DNA from: Ziziphus jujuba | Lineage: Eukaryota > Streptophyta > Magnoliopsida > Rosales > Rhamnaceae | Direction: 5' to 3' | Assembly (NCBI RefSeq): GCF_031755915.1 | Contig: NC_083387.1 | Location: 4,058,501-4,122,500, forward strand | Length of the DNA stretch: 64,000 bases | Position numbers and translations under genes: made by a program | In this document: one piece after another, positions 1-22,530 of the stretch | How positions within the stretch are numbered: the first letter of the stretch is position 1 | How the letters are laid out: every line of letters starts with the position of its first letter | The notes under the pieces: generated by a model | The model's database searches: none | What the model was told of the DNA's origin: nothing | Seen by the model: only the letters and a program-made list of their open reading frames with translations

Positions 1-1
1 A

Positions 2-10496
<10,495 letters not shown>

Positions 10497-11831
10497 GGAA
10501 GGAAGATAATCGTCAAGTGTGATAATTTAAAACACAATGGGCAGCTGACCGTTCTAATTATTCTTCATGGGACCCAGAAAAAAGGTTCTGTGAGTTTGTC
10601 ATCGTCGATAGAAGAATGAGTGCTGCGTTCATATGCATGGAAAGGAAAAACAAGACAACAGGGCTGGCCTGTTATTGAGACAGGAGAGAAAGGAAGATGA
10701 AACCTTTCGTAAAGTTCTGACTAAAATGTTGAAAACTAGAACCAGCTTGAGGCCTAGCTACCACTGTGTACACCTGGCGGGTTAAGAGTGATTGAAAGAA
10801 GGTGCCATGGAAGGCTGTGCTTTTGTTGTACTTTGCATGGATAGGAGGATGTTTTCAATTTTGTGCGAGAACATCTAGTTTATAGGAATTTTGATCTGTA
10901 AATAGGAGTAGTAAACCAACAGTGTGTAATGAAGTTGTATAGCGGAAAAAAGCGTGAAAGTAATGGGTCGTTGGGTGAAAATGGACGGCTGATTTTGGAT
11001 GTGGGACAGTTAATTGGTCAAGTGTGTTCTTTTTCGGCTAAAAATTCTTTTGGCATAGCACATTGGGCATTCTTGCCGGTTTCTTTGTTGTGAAATGTAC
11101 AAATGCTCTTTCTCTGAATCTATGAATCTATAATGGAAATGGTTCTTCGCTATTTCTCTCTCTTTATTTTTTTTTTTATATTTTTTATATCCTTAATAAA
11201 AGGTTTAAAAAAAAAAAATCTATATTTGTTTCTTCTAGAATGCTGTTATTATTATTATTATTATTATTATTTTGCTTAATGGTGCAAAAAAGTTAAATAA
11301 GTAAAAAATATACATATTCCAATTATTTTCTTTTTTTTTATCTTTATATTATGCATTATATCAAAACATATATAAACAGGAACAATTCGGAAGTGTTTTT
11401 CATGAAAAAAATAGAATTTGAAGAAAGCAATTATTTATTTAATTTTATTTGTATACGTCATTCTTTTTTCTACAATCTTAAGGTTGCATGAATTTTTCTA
11501 GCCCCCAAATAAAAAAATAAAAAAAAAGGTTGCCTGAATTTTTTTAGTTAGAATGAAAAAAAAAAAAAAAAAAAAAGAAAAAAAGGAAAAACGCAAAAGT
11601 CGAAACACCATTTTATCATTATTATTTTGTGGAGAATCATACAAGTGTTGTCTATTGGCTGAGAAGCTGGTACAGACGACTAAACAATTTGTAATGCAAA
11701 ACTACAGAAGAATAAAGCTCGCTGTAATTGATGAGAAGACAATTGGCTACTTACGAGCCTAAATTCTTTGCCTGCGCATGGCGGCTTTGGCTTTGGCTTC
11801 TCATACACATACTCTGTGATCTTTATCTATA
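10497..11831. other. 3' UTR of BEACH gene and intergenic region
   Basis: About the first 650 bases are plausibly BEACH 3' UTR, with non-AT-rich composition up to near 11150. After that come poly-T and poly-A runs, an ATT microsatellite (11246-11272) and an A-rich tract (11553-11590). The last ~100 bases before the PPR start would be its 5' leader. I see no further gene. Confidence 0.6.
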
Positions 11832-14678
11832 ATGGCTACCTCAGTCCCATGCCTCACCTATTCAACCATATCATACCATTATTACCACCCCATGTTGAAG
11901 AAAACCCATGCTCTTCAACTTCCTCATGTATCTCATAAACCCATCAAAATTCCTTCCTTGAAAGGCACTTCTAAGCAAGGAAGTCTCCAGGAAGCTTTTC
12001 AGTCATTTGGCCAAACTTCACTTCAGTTCTGTCTCCATGAAGCTTATTCATCTGTTCTTGAACGTTGCGCAAGCGAAAAAGCTCTATCGCAAGGGCAACA
12101 AATTCATGCTCATATGACTAAATTTTTTTCTGTGACTGATTCTGTGTTTCTGAGTACTAAACTTCTGTTTATGTATGGAAAATGCGGCTCCCTTTTGAAT
12201 GCTCATAAGGTGTTCGATAGAATGTACGATAGAACGATTTTTACTTGGAATGCGATTATTGGAGCATGTGTTTCAAATGGCCAGCCTTTGCAATCGCTTG
12301 AACTGTATAGGGAAATGCGGCTTTTGGGAGTTACTCTTGACTCATGTACATTTCCTTGTATAGCGAGAGCTTGTGGCATGCTTAACGACCTCCGTTGTGG
12401 GACTGAGATTCATGGTCTGGCTATCAAATATGGTTTTGATTCCGTCGTGTTTGTTGCCAATTCACTGGTTTCTATGTATGCAAAGTGTGATGATTTTATC
12501 GGGGCAAGGAAGTTATTTGATGGTATAACTGAGATGGACGATACTGTGTCGTGGAACTCTATGATTTCAGCGTATTCTGCAAATGGGCAATCTACAGAGG
12601 CACTAAGTCTTTTTAGAGAAATGCAGAAGGTGAATCTCACCGTAGATGCTTATACCTTTGTCTCTGCTCTTCACGCCTGTGAGGATTCACTTTTTGGCAA
12701 GCTGGGTAAGGAGATCCATGCTGCTGTTTTGAAATCGAGTCACTGCTTTGATACTTATGTGGGAAATGCACTAATTGCTATGTATGTTAGATGTGGTAAA
12801 ATGGTTGATGCTGCAAGAATCTTTGAGGACTTAGAGCGCAAGGATAATGTCTCATGGAACACCATGCTGTCTGGTTTTGTCCAAAATGGCCTGTACAATG
12901 AAACTCTGCAGTTGTTCTATGATATGCAGCATGATGGTCAAAAACCTGACCAGGTTTCAGTATTAAATATCATTGCAGCATCTGGTCGATCAGGGAATCT
13001 ATCGTATGGAAAGGAAGTTCATGCTTATGCAATAAAATTAGGATTAGATTCTGATTTGAGGGTTGGAAACACACTAATAGATATGTATGCTAGGTGTTCA
13101 TGTGTAAACTTAATGCAGGGTGCGTTTGATAGGATGCCTATTAAAGATATCATTTCTTGGACGACAGTTATTGCTGGCTATGCTCAAAATGATAGTCACA
13201 TAAATGCCTTGGAAATGTGCCAAAAGGTGCAAACGGAAGGGGTTGATATTGATTCAATGATGATTGAAAGCATTTTGCTAGCTTGTAAAGGCCTGAAATG
13301 TGTTTCCCTGATAAAAGAAGTTCATGGTTACACCATGAGAAGAGGTTTAGATGATCTACTGCTACAAAATGCAATTGTCAGTGTATATGGAGAGTGTGGA
13401 TTAGTAGATTATGCAAATCGAATATTTGAATTGATTGAATGTAAAGACATCGTTTCTTGGACGAGCATGATATCTTGTTATGTTAATAATGGTCTTGCAA
13501 ATGAGGCATTTGAACTTTTAGACCTAATGAAAGGAGCTGAAGTTGAACCCGATTCGGTAGCAACCATGAGTATACTATCAGCTGCTGCCAGTTTATCTGC
13601 CTTGATGAAAGGAAAAGAGATTCATGGATTTTTAATTAGAAAGGGCTTCATCTTAGAGGAATCTGTTGTAAGCTCTTTAGTGGATATGTACGCCCGCTGT
13701 GGTAGTTTAGGGAACGCAATCAAGGTATATAACTCTGTTAGCAACAAGAATATAGTTCTTTGGACTACGATGATTAATGCATATGGAATGCATGGTCATG
13801 GCAAGGAAGCTATTAAGTTATTTAATGGGAAGGAGGATGAAAGATTGGTGCCTGACAGAATTACCTTTTTAGCACTTCTATATGCTTGCAGTCATTCGGG
13901 TTTGGTTGATGACGGTAAAAGATATTTTGATATTATGGAAAAAGAATATCAGTTAGAGCCATTGCCGGAGCATTATGCCTGTCTGGTTGACCTGCTTGGC
14001 CGAGCCAACCGCTTGGAAGAGGCGTACCAATTTGTGAGTAGCATGAATGGTGAAGCTACCGCTGAAGTATGGTGTGCTCTCCTTGGGGCTTGCCAGGTTC
14101 ACAATAATAAAGAACTAGGTGAAATTGCAGCAAGGAAGCTATTAGACTTGGATCCACAGAATCCAGGAAACCATGTGCTGGTATCTAATTTCTTTGCTAC
14201 CAGCGGAAGATGGAAAGATGTACAGGAAGTGAGGAAGAGAATGAAGGGAAGTGGGTTGAAGAAAAATCCTGGATGTAGTTGGATTGAAGTTGGAAACAAG
14301 GTTCACGCATTTATGTCAAGGGATAAATCCCATCCTCAGTCTGAAGAGATTTATATGAAATTAGCTCAAATTACTGAGATATTGGAAAGGGAAGCAGGTT
14401 ATGTGGCTCAAGTCAAATTGGTTTTGCATAATATTGAGGAAGAAGAAAAAGTTGAGATGCTTTATGGACATAGTGAGAGGTTGGCCATTGCATACGGTCT
14501 GCTTGAAACTCCTGGTAGAACCTCTATCCGAATCACAAAGAATCTTCGGGTTTGCAGTGATTGTCATACGTTCAGCAAATTAGTCTCAAAAGTGTTTGAG
14601 CGAGAACTAGTTATGAGGGATGCCAATAGATTCCATCATTTTAAGGGTGGCGTCTGTTCTTGTGGCGATTTCTGGTGA
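11832..14678 (+). CDS. OTP86: DYW-class PPR RNA-editing factor, OTP86-like, chloroplast
   Basis: Single-exon gene for a 948-residue PPR protein. In Arabidopsis OTP86 is needed for C-to-U editing of the plastid rps14 transcript; the same role is inferred here. The N-terminal ~60 residues are rich in S, T, H and K and fit a plastid transit peptide. PLS-type PPR repeats run from about residue 75 to 690 (LLFMYGKCGSLLNAHKVFDR, VSWNSMISAYSANGQ). E/E+ segments follow, with NPGCSWIE, then a complete DYW deaminase domain. This has HSE (from residue 880), CSDCH (908-912) and the terminal CSCGDFW. The zinc and catalytic ligands (HxE, CxxC) are intact. The final tripeptide is DFW, not DYW. The first ATG of the open frame is chosen because the transit-like sequence begins there. 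Similarity to Arabidopsis OTP86 is extensive, including the rare LFMYGKCGSL and MINAYGMHG blocks. Confidence 0.92.
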   Translation: MATSVPCLTYSTISYHYYHPMLKKTHALQLPHVSHKPIKIPSLKGTSKQGSLQEAFQSFGQTSLQFCLHEAYSSVLERCASEKALSQGQQIHAHMTKFFSVTDSVFLSTKLLFMYGKCGSLLNAHKVFDRMYDRTIFTWNAIIGACVSNGQPLQSLELYREMRLLGVTLDSCTFPCIARACGMLNDLRCGTEIHGLAIKYGFDSVVFVANSLVSMYAKCDDFIGARKLFDGITEMDDTVSWNSMISAYSANGQSTEALSLFREMQKVNLTVDAYTFVSALHACEDSLFGKLGKEIHAAVLKSSHCFDTYVGNALIAMYVRCGKMVDAARIFEDLERKDNVSWNTMLSGFVQNGLYNETLQLFYDMQHDGQKPDQVSVLNIIAASGRSGNLSYGKEVHAYAIKLGLDSDLRVGNTLIDMYARCSCVNLMQGAFDRMPIKDIISWTTVIAGYAQNDSHINALEMCQKVQTEGVDIDSMMIESILLACKGLKCVSLIKEVHGYTMRRGLDDLLLQNAIVSVYGECGLVDYANRIFELIECKDIVSWTSMISCYVNNGLANEAFELLDLMKGAEVEPDSVATMSILSAAASLSALMKGKEIHGFLIRKGFILEESVVSSLVDMYARCGSLGNAIKVYNSVSNKNIVLWTTMINAYGMHGHGKEAIKLFNGKEDERLVPDRITFLALLYACSHSGLVDDGKRYFDIMEKEYQLEPLPEHYACLVDLLGRANRLEEAYQFVSSMNGEATAEVWCALLGACQVHNNKELGEIAARKLLDLDPQNPGNHVLVSNFFATSGRWKDVQEVRKRMKGSGLKKNPGCSWIEVGNKVHAFMSRDKSHPQSEEIYMKLAQITEILEREAGYVAQVKLVLHNIEEEEKVEMLYGHSERLAIAYGLLETPGRTSIRITKNLRVCSDCHTFSKLVSKVFERELVMRDANRFHHFKGGVCSCGDFW

Positions 14679-17600
14679 CAATTCTAAATACATTTTGGGT
14701 TATGACTCATATAGACTCCCAGATTTCAATCCCATCGCCGATGACCAATCGACCATTGGAAGATATCAAATAGAGTAATATTGGATCATGTATCTGCTAT
14801 TAAAGATGTTGTCCAAGTCCTCTATTTTGTTGTCCTAAGGACAAGGTAATAATGTCATTCTCTTTATAGTTAGTATGAGATTTTGTATTTGATCCTTCTA
14901 TAATATCTGCCTTCAAAAATCTTCGAACTTACAAGGTTGGTTACACTGACTTGAATCCAGGAGTGTTAAAGTAAGCACTTTCCCAAATGTGAGAGGAGAG
15001 GATTTGACAGTCTCAAGATTCAATCCAGGAGTTTTACAAAACTTGTCTGGGATTCTTCTAGGAGTACTTTGTATGTGATGGTCCCCAAGCTTGGACTCCA
15101 AAACGATAGTACTGCTATAAAGTCAATTTGTTACCGGCAGCTATTTACAAGGTTAGAAACTCAACAGTTCTGGTGGATTAATTTCAAATTTCCAATGGAT
15201 ATTAGGAAAACAAGCCAAAACCAAAAAGAAATTAGAAATTTGGATTGATGTTGGTAAATTAAGGGGAAAATGTCAGCCAAGGGCCCAAAGTATGCTGGTT
15301 CTTAAACCCCCATTTTTATATTGCTTCATTCTGCTATTGATAATGTATCTAAAGAGATTTATTTATTTATTTTTTATCTGGGTCAAATGCTATCTATAGA
15401 GATTGTGAAAAGAAAATAAAATGAATCTTACATGTTTGATAATGAAAAACCATCACATTTATTTAGCTTTAACCCAAGATGTAGACTTTGCTGTCAATTT
15501 CAGTCTCTTAAAGTCAAAAGTGGCTAACCAAAAAACATGTGAAAGCAATATTCTGAATGCAATGATGGTTCTTTTTTGTGCAGCCGAGTAAATGCAATGT
15601 TAGCATACCAAGAGAAATAAAAAGGTTTCTCTATCTTCTTCACGCTCTGAACATACTGCAGCATAATATGGAAAGCAATGGGACCACCCTACTCTAGTCT
15701 CTTGCACGTTACATCCCAACTTCTTCTTCCTGCATTTAATTCCATAACTTTTTCCCCCCCGAAAAAAAAAAGAAAAAGAAAAAAAAAAAAAAAGAGTTTT
15801 CTTTTACAAATTCATTTTTCCAAGACATTTCAAGATGGAGGTGGAAGAGGAGGCAAGTAAACAAAAAAGCAAAAAAAATTAAATATATATATATATATAT
15901 ATATATATTTACTTTTTTCACTTTGTTTTGTTTTTTTGTTTTTTAAAACGAGGTTCATTAATTAATTTGCTTTCACACTTATCAGCTCTTTATCAAATTT
16001 GTACTGCTCATTCTCCTCCTAGTCTTTACTCCCATTACTTTCTGTCTGATCCCAAGTACTCTGCGTTAGGCTTGTCTCCACGGCTGTTTCTAGTCATCCA
16101 AACAATCCCCCTTCCAACAAAACCAAGTTTCTTTAATGTTTTTCAACCACATCGGCCAAATTAATCGGTCACGGTTTTTGTCCATTTTGATATGTACAAG
16201 GAATTCAAACTATAAATCTTCCCCGTATCTTTTCTCTGAAAACAGTTACATGAAAGATTCAGATGGAAATTGTTAGGTTCTTGCGCCATGGAAACGACTT
16301 TCTATTGACTTGCCTAGGAGACTACACACCAAGGCACATTTGGGTAGGTTTGCGCGTGAAAACTTACGTACCAAAAGCAAATAGTGTTTAATTACCAATT
16401 CCATAAATTTCTTGTTCAAATTTGACCCAAAAAGAAATTGAAATTCCATATGTATTTGGATTGATGAGATGGATATAGATATAGAGATCTAGTCCTAAAA
16501 GTGTGATAGTCTTTGTGTTTGGAGACTGTGACAAGTAGTAGGCTTCAAAAACGAATCGTACGGGGCATGCAAATGCAGGGGGTCCAAGTAAAGAGGATGA
16601 AGCCTTTTGAACACATCTACCAATACCAAAGTCTCCCTCCTTCGTCACACTCTCTCCATCTCATCAGATCGAACTTCTCTATTTTATCCTTCTCTTTATC
16701 TCTTTTACGTTCACGAGCAAACGCTCTACAGGAAATTAAAACACTATAAATAAATAAATAATTTTTTTTTTATTTTAATAAAAATAAATAAAGAATGTAG
16801 AGCAAAATGAGACGGCTAATATCACAGCTGTAACCCGTTTGGCAGCAGCAGCAGCACATTAATCAGCCTTAGATTATTTAGTTCAGTCATGTGCTCTTAC
16901 ACACGCTCTCTGACTTGCTCTATGGTGGTGACTGTGACCGCTTACCATAAATTGCATTTACATTTGCATTTGCTTACTCTTTTTTTTTTTTAATAATATT
17001 TTTTCTTTTATCGATGGACAAGAGGTGGCATTAAAATCACCCGAAACATGAATTGACAACTGAATTTTGATCAAGGCCAGTTGTGGGGAGAGAGAGAGAG
17101 AGAGAGACTAGGGTTTTGGCCTTTTGAACCAAGTAATCCAAAACACTGCATTGAGATTCGGAAGAAGAAGAAAAAAAAATATATATTTTATGTCAACCCA
17201 ATAATTGCAGTTCAGTGGGCTATATGATCTGCTTCTGCTGCTGAAGAGGAGAGAACAGTGATTTTGAAATGTCTTTTGGTACGATCCCTATGTCCTTTCT
17301 AGTCTTTTATAGCCCACAGTCTAAAACCTGCATGCTTTTGCTGTCCGACATCTATCTAAATGCAGCGGATTGCACTTCCCCTCCTCCTCCTCCGAGCCCC
17401 ATCTCCACTGTCCAGTGCCATGCCGCCCTATATTTCTACCACCTGTGATCCCTAAACACTCTCTCATCATACACCTATGTTACACCTACATCTATAGCTT
17501 TTTTTATCTAGCTCTTTTTCTCTCTTTGCTCTATCTTTTTGGTATCTTTCCTTGACACTATTCACATTCGAAATACCAAATAAATACTTTAATATTCACT

Positions 17601-17998
17601 CTTTCACAACCTAGCTGGCTTTCTTTTGGCCTCTTTATAAACCATCTCTATTACCTACATCTTTTAAAGCCTTACCTCGCCTTGCCCCCTCTTGTGCAAA
17701 TAACAAATGTCCCCTGATGCTTTTCAATTTATATCTTTTCTTTCTTCCTCTTTTTTTTTTTTTTCTTCATTTTTCACATCATGATTGCATTCTAGTTCTT
17801 AGTTTCTTTTAAGTCTCTTCCTCAGATTTTGAAACTATATCCTTCTCTTTCTATGCCCAAAGTTGCTACTTCATTGCCTTTTTCTAATTTTTTGGTTTTT
17901 TGGCTTCCTGTTCATGAATATTTCACTGCTTGTGTATGTATATCCGTACATGGATGTTGCCCTATTGAAGAAAAAGTACCCAAAAAAAAAAACGTAAA
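14679..17998. other. intergenic region, PPR to first MIR167
   Basis: No coding sequence is convincing here. It holds the PPR 3' end, a TA tract (15881-15906), several poly-A/T runs and a GA tract (17089-17106). The right part (about 17,350-18,000) is pyrimidine-rich, like the 5' part of many plant miRNA primary transcripts. Confidence 0.5.
17636..17641 (+). promoter_or_regulatory. candidate TATA box of first MIR167 gene
   Basis: TATAAA in the context CTCTTTATAAACC, about 380 bases upstream of the mature miR167, with a pyrimidine-rich stretch downstream. The motif and spacing fit an RNA polymerase II miRNA promoter. No transcript data support it. Confidence 0.4.
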
Positions 17999-18146
17999 GG
18001 TTCACAAAGGAAAAAGTGAAGCTGCCAGCATGATCTAGCTTCGTTGGGTTAGTGATGGCGGGTAAGGGACGCCGGGAGAGTAGAAATATGCTAACCCTAG
18101 CTAGGTCATGCTGTGACAGCCTCACTCCTTCCTATTTGGGGACCCA
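17999..18146 (+). ncRNA. MIR167: MIR167 precursor, copy 1
   Basis: The 21-base mature miR167 lies at 18017-18037 (starts TGAAGCTGCC, ends CATGATCTA), a perfect match to the conserved miRNA. The opposite arm at about 18103-18125 reads AGGTCATGCTGTGACAGCC. It pairs back through TCATGCTG/CAGCATGA and GCCTCA/TGAAGC with a small asymmetric bulge. The stem continues outside (GGTTCACAAAGG against CCTATTTGGGGACC) and inside (GGGTTAG with CTAACCC), leaving a loop of about 45 bases. miR167 is known to target ARF6 and ARF8 mRNAs, and in Arabidopsis IAR3, so it controls auxin response in flowers, ovules and roots. The position between an OTP86 and an ACA12 homologue equals that of Arabidopsis MIR167b. 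Confidence 0.93.
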
Positions 18147-20832
18147 TTTTGAAATGCCAAGGTCCTTCCTCAGTTTCTAAAAAGGAAAAGCTGTAAAGTA
18201 AGTATAAAATACAAAGTCACTATGAGAGCTCATGGTAAGTATATGAATATATGGGATGGGATATTCCTCTTTGGTCTAACGACCCTCTTTTATTGTTTAT
18301 TATTGGCATGCGCTCTTTCTTTTGTTTTTTTCTTTTTTTTTTTAAACCTGCTTTTTTGTTTTTTTGTTTTTGTCTTTATAGTTAGCGTTCTCGTTAATCT
18401 AATACTAACCTCTGATTATATTGCTTCTGTCGTTTCTTTTCTTTATAGAGCACAGATTCCTCATTGTCTTGGTATTTATCAATAGGAGTCAAAGTGTCAA
18501 GTGGTGAATATTGTTGTTGGGTTTTGAGAATAATATTTTTAGGCTTCATTTTACTTTATAATAAGAAAAAAAGGGGTGGGGATATTTTGGGATGTTTCAA
18601 TTTCTGGTTCAAATTGTTACCTTATACTGGATGATCTTTTGATGCGCTAGTGCTAGCTCGTAATCCTCGGTTGGAAGTAAATATTTGTGGTGGAAAAATT
18701 CCATTTCGAGATGGAGAAAGAGCTGTGAAGAGAAGCTTGATCGTCTGTACTAAAGGCTAATAGTGAGGGGAGAGCCTTGATTTTATGTATGATAATAGCT
18801 ATGTTCGTTAATGGGTATAATAATCATTTGAGGACAATGTTTTGCAACTATATGTTTTGGATTTCTCATAAACTTGTATACATATGTCTATAATTTGATT
18901 AATTGTTCCGAAAAAATAAGTTGCAAAGTTCTTCAACAGAGTGTTAAATTTCTTTAAAAAAAAAAAAAAAAAAGAGAATAAGTCAATAACTCATATTTTA
19001 ATGTTCACAAGAAGTGAGTCGTTTTGAGTAATAGTAGTTGAGCGACAAAAATGTAATCCAATTTGAGTTTGTATTAGCATTTTTATTGATAATGGTTTGT
19101 ATAATTATTATTTTTCATTGATTGCTATAGGACCCTTCATGAACAGCCATTTATGTTCCTTATTAGAATTTTACATCACATATAGGTATGCTTGATTCTT
19201 CAAAATTCCAAAGTTTTGTGGCAGTTTTAAGACTTGTAGCATGAATGAAGGTCGAATTGTTAATTTGTTATATCAAGTTGTAGGTTTCCTAATTTTTTAT
19301 GCGCTTTCTAATTATTATTGATTGCAAAAACAAATTTTTACCCTTTTTTTTTTAATAAAGGACAATTTATAATTAAATATAATTGTTGGAGTAAAGATCA
19401 ACCTTAATTGTAAAATAAAATACTATGATCCATGCGACAAAGGAAAAACGAGGGCAGGTGGTTTCTCTGATCATTCTCGTCTCGGGGAATCCCATCGTGG
19501 TCTCTGTCTAAATTCCTAGTTTATTCAGTCGTAACCGGGACGGGCAATACTCGAGTCAAGGCCAGAAATGAGTTTTTGAGTATTTTTAATTGAAAATTTC
19601 TAGAGTGTTTATTTTTTCAGAATAACAAATTAAACTTATTAATATTGTCACCTACTCTTTCACATCAAAGAATAAAAATATATGAAACATAAAAAGCAGA
19701 ATTATACAAAGTCAAAAATAATGGTGTTTTATTATTTATAAATAAAGTAGGTATGAGGCTTTTGGTTTTGTTCCATTCCGAGGGTGCTATCCTAATTAAC
19801 CGGTGAATTGACATGATGGGGACAAAAAGACTCGGGATAAGTTGTCATCCCCTTTGGAAATTTTTGTTGAAACGTTGCTAGAAACTTCTTGCTTGGTCAT
19901 AGAATTCCAATACGATGTGTTTCTCGGTTTGATCATAAAATACAAAGAATGTATTGTTGGTCGAGTGATGTGACTCGAAGCAATTGGAAAATGGGATGGT
20001 CGGTGTCTTTTTGGGTTTATTTGCTTTCAGTTTTGCTTAGTAGGATCGACTTTAATAACTTAAATTTCTCAGCCCAAGTATCCTGTTTTGTGGACCCTTT
20101 TTTGGAAAAAAAAAAAAAAAATCAATCTGTGTGGATATCAATGAAAGATAAAATTCACTCACGGCTCAATACACGTTAAATGTTTATGAGGGTTACCCGT
20201 CATTTGCTTCTTGTTTTTTGTTTATTGGTTTGGTGGAAATATCAGTTTTGAGTATTATGCGAAATCTGTCATGGGAATATGGATTAGAAGAAAATGATAA
20301 AACTTATTTTCTCTCAAAACGACTAGATTATTTTTAATAAAATTGATATACAATCTATAATAGTTTCTTTACAGAATGGATTGATATATGGTTCACCGCA
20401 TTGCCTTTATTTATTTTTGGTTGATATATTCACAACGTGTCACTTTCATAGTAAGTAACATCTGAAAATGTTTCTTCGCGCAATATGGTTGCATACTAAT
20501 GTCTGATGTCTTTTCTTTTTCTTTATGGGTGGCCAGAGGATATATATATATATATTTTTAAAAGATTGAGTTTTAGCTAGGGTGACAAGTCATGTCGTTT
20601 GAATCATGTTCGGTCAATTCATTAATCGATCTTATTGAAATTGCTCAATTCGAATACAATCCAATCGTTAATAAAGTTAGAAATTTTCAATCCGAATATG
20701 ATCCAATCATTAATTATGTAATTTTTTTTTAATCCGAATAAATATATAATTTGATATTATTAAATAAATTAATTTGGATTAACATATATAAAATTAATAA
20801 AATTGATTCACTTATATAAAATTGATCAATTT

Positions 20833-21197
20833 AATCTGTTTTACGAAATTTATGCAATTGAATAAGTTCACCTTTTTAAATTAGTTACGCAAAATAAAAA
20901 TAATTTAATTATTAATTAATTTTAAATTAAAATATATATGTAAAATTATATAATTATAGTTATAAATTTACACTAATATAATATATAAAATGACAATATA
21001 ATAATTTTTTAATCTGTTTTACAAAATTTATCCAATTGAATAAGTTAAACTTTTTTAAATTAATTATTTACACATAAAATAAAAATAATGTAATTATTAA
21101 TTAATTTTAAATTAAAATATATATGTAAAATTATATAATTATAGTTATAAATTTATGCTAATATAATATATGAAATGATAATATAATAATTTTATAT
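20833..21197. repeat. 178-base tandem duplication
   Basis: Copy 1 (20833-21010) and copy 2 (21011-21197) both open with AATCTGTTTTAC, continue with CAATTGAATAAGTT, and share the long block containing TTATATAATTATAGTTATAAA. Only scattered substitutions and a small indel separate them, so the duplication is fairly recent compared with the surrounding degenerate sequence. Confidence 0.85.
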
Positions 21198-21726
21198 AAT
21201 AGCTAAATATAGATATGCATAAATCTAATATTATTTTTTTAAAAAATAATATAAAATATTTTATTAATAATAATATTTTTAATTTTCTACACCTCAAAGT
21301 ATATTAATTTTTATTTTTCCATGTCTATAAATTTATACATGTGTTAAATATATTATAATTCAGTAAATAAATAATATTTTAATAGTTTTTATTCTTTATT
21401 TTTTAATTAATAAAAAACTAATAATATGACTGTAAATAAATTTGTAATTTAATAATAAAAAACTATTATTAAAATTTTATTAATGATAAATTTAATATAT
21501 TAAAGTTATAATTTAAACAGATTTATGTCAAGTTAAATTAACAGGTTAACCGACATATTTGATTAAATGGGTTAATTCAGATTAAAAGGATTAATATAAA
21601 ATTAATACATTTAATAATCGTATTAAACAATTTTATTTGAATTTAATTCGAATCTATTTATAATAAATCTAAATCCATTAAATTTATGTCATGGTCTAAA
21701 TTAACATCTTTAGTTTTAATTAACTA

Positions 21727-21861
21727 GAAGATTGGAAAAAATAAATAAGTAGTTTGAAAATCGAAAGCTTATTGTTTTGAATGCTTAGTTACTTATATAT
21801 GTTATTACGTTAAGAGTATCGGTAAAATGAACTTTGATATACCATATATATATATATATAT

Positions 21862-21903
<42 letters not shown>

Positions 21904-22530
21904 GTGTGTGTTAGGAATTACAATATATTTTAAAATAAAGAAAAAAGCGATTTCACACAAAATCCTAAATAGTATTCTCAGTAGGTCAAATATACTAATA
22001 TATACCATAATATTGAATTATATATTTTCGTTATTTTAATATTGTGATAGATGAGGAGAGAATAAGGTTATTTTGGTTATTTGTTGGAGCAAAATTTTAC
22101 TTTTACTGATGTAACGATGGCTTGTAATCTAGTGTTTTTTTCATTTGGTGCAAGATTGGGAAAAGTAATAAGTAGTTTGAAATTCAAAAACTAATTGTTT
22201 GGATACTTAGTTATATATATTATTACTATGGATTATCGGTAAAGTGAAATTTTGATATACTATAATTTTTATTTTTAGGAATTATAATATATTCTAAAGT
22301 AAAAAGGAAAGAGATTTCATACAAAATTTGAATATGTATTCTTAATAATTTTATTATCCAGCCAAATTTAATATACCAAAATATTGAATTATTTATTTTG
22401 ATCTTTCAAAAAAAATTATATATTTTGGTTATTTTAAGATTGTGATAGACGAGGAGAGTATAAGAATAGATGGGCTATCTTTGTTGGAAGCATAATTTCA
22501 ATTTTAGTGATGTAACTATGGCTTGTGATC
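21727..22530. repeat. diverged ~400-base tandem duplication
   Basis: Copy 1 (about 21727-22132) and copy 2 (about 22151-22530) share, in order, AAGTAGTTTGAAA, TATCGGTAAA, AGGAATTA, GATTTCA, ATATTGAATTAT, TTGTGATAGA, GAGGAGAG and a final GATGTAAC-ATGGCTTGT. Copy 1 has gained a TA microsatellite (21844-21897); copy 2 has an insert near 22340-22370. Divergence is clearly greater than in the 178-base pair just upstream. Confidence 0.75.
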
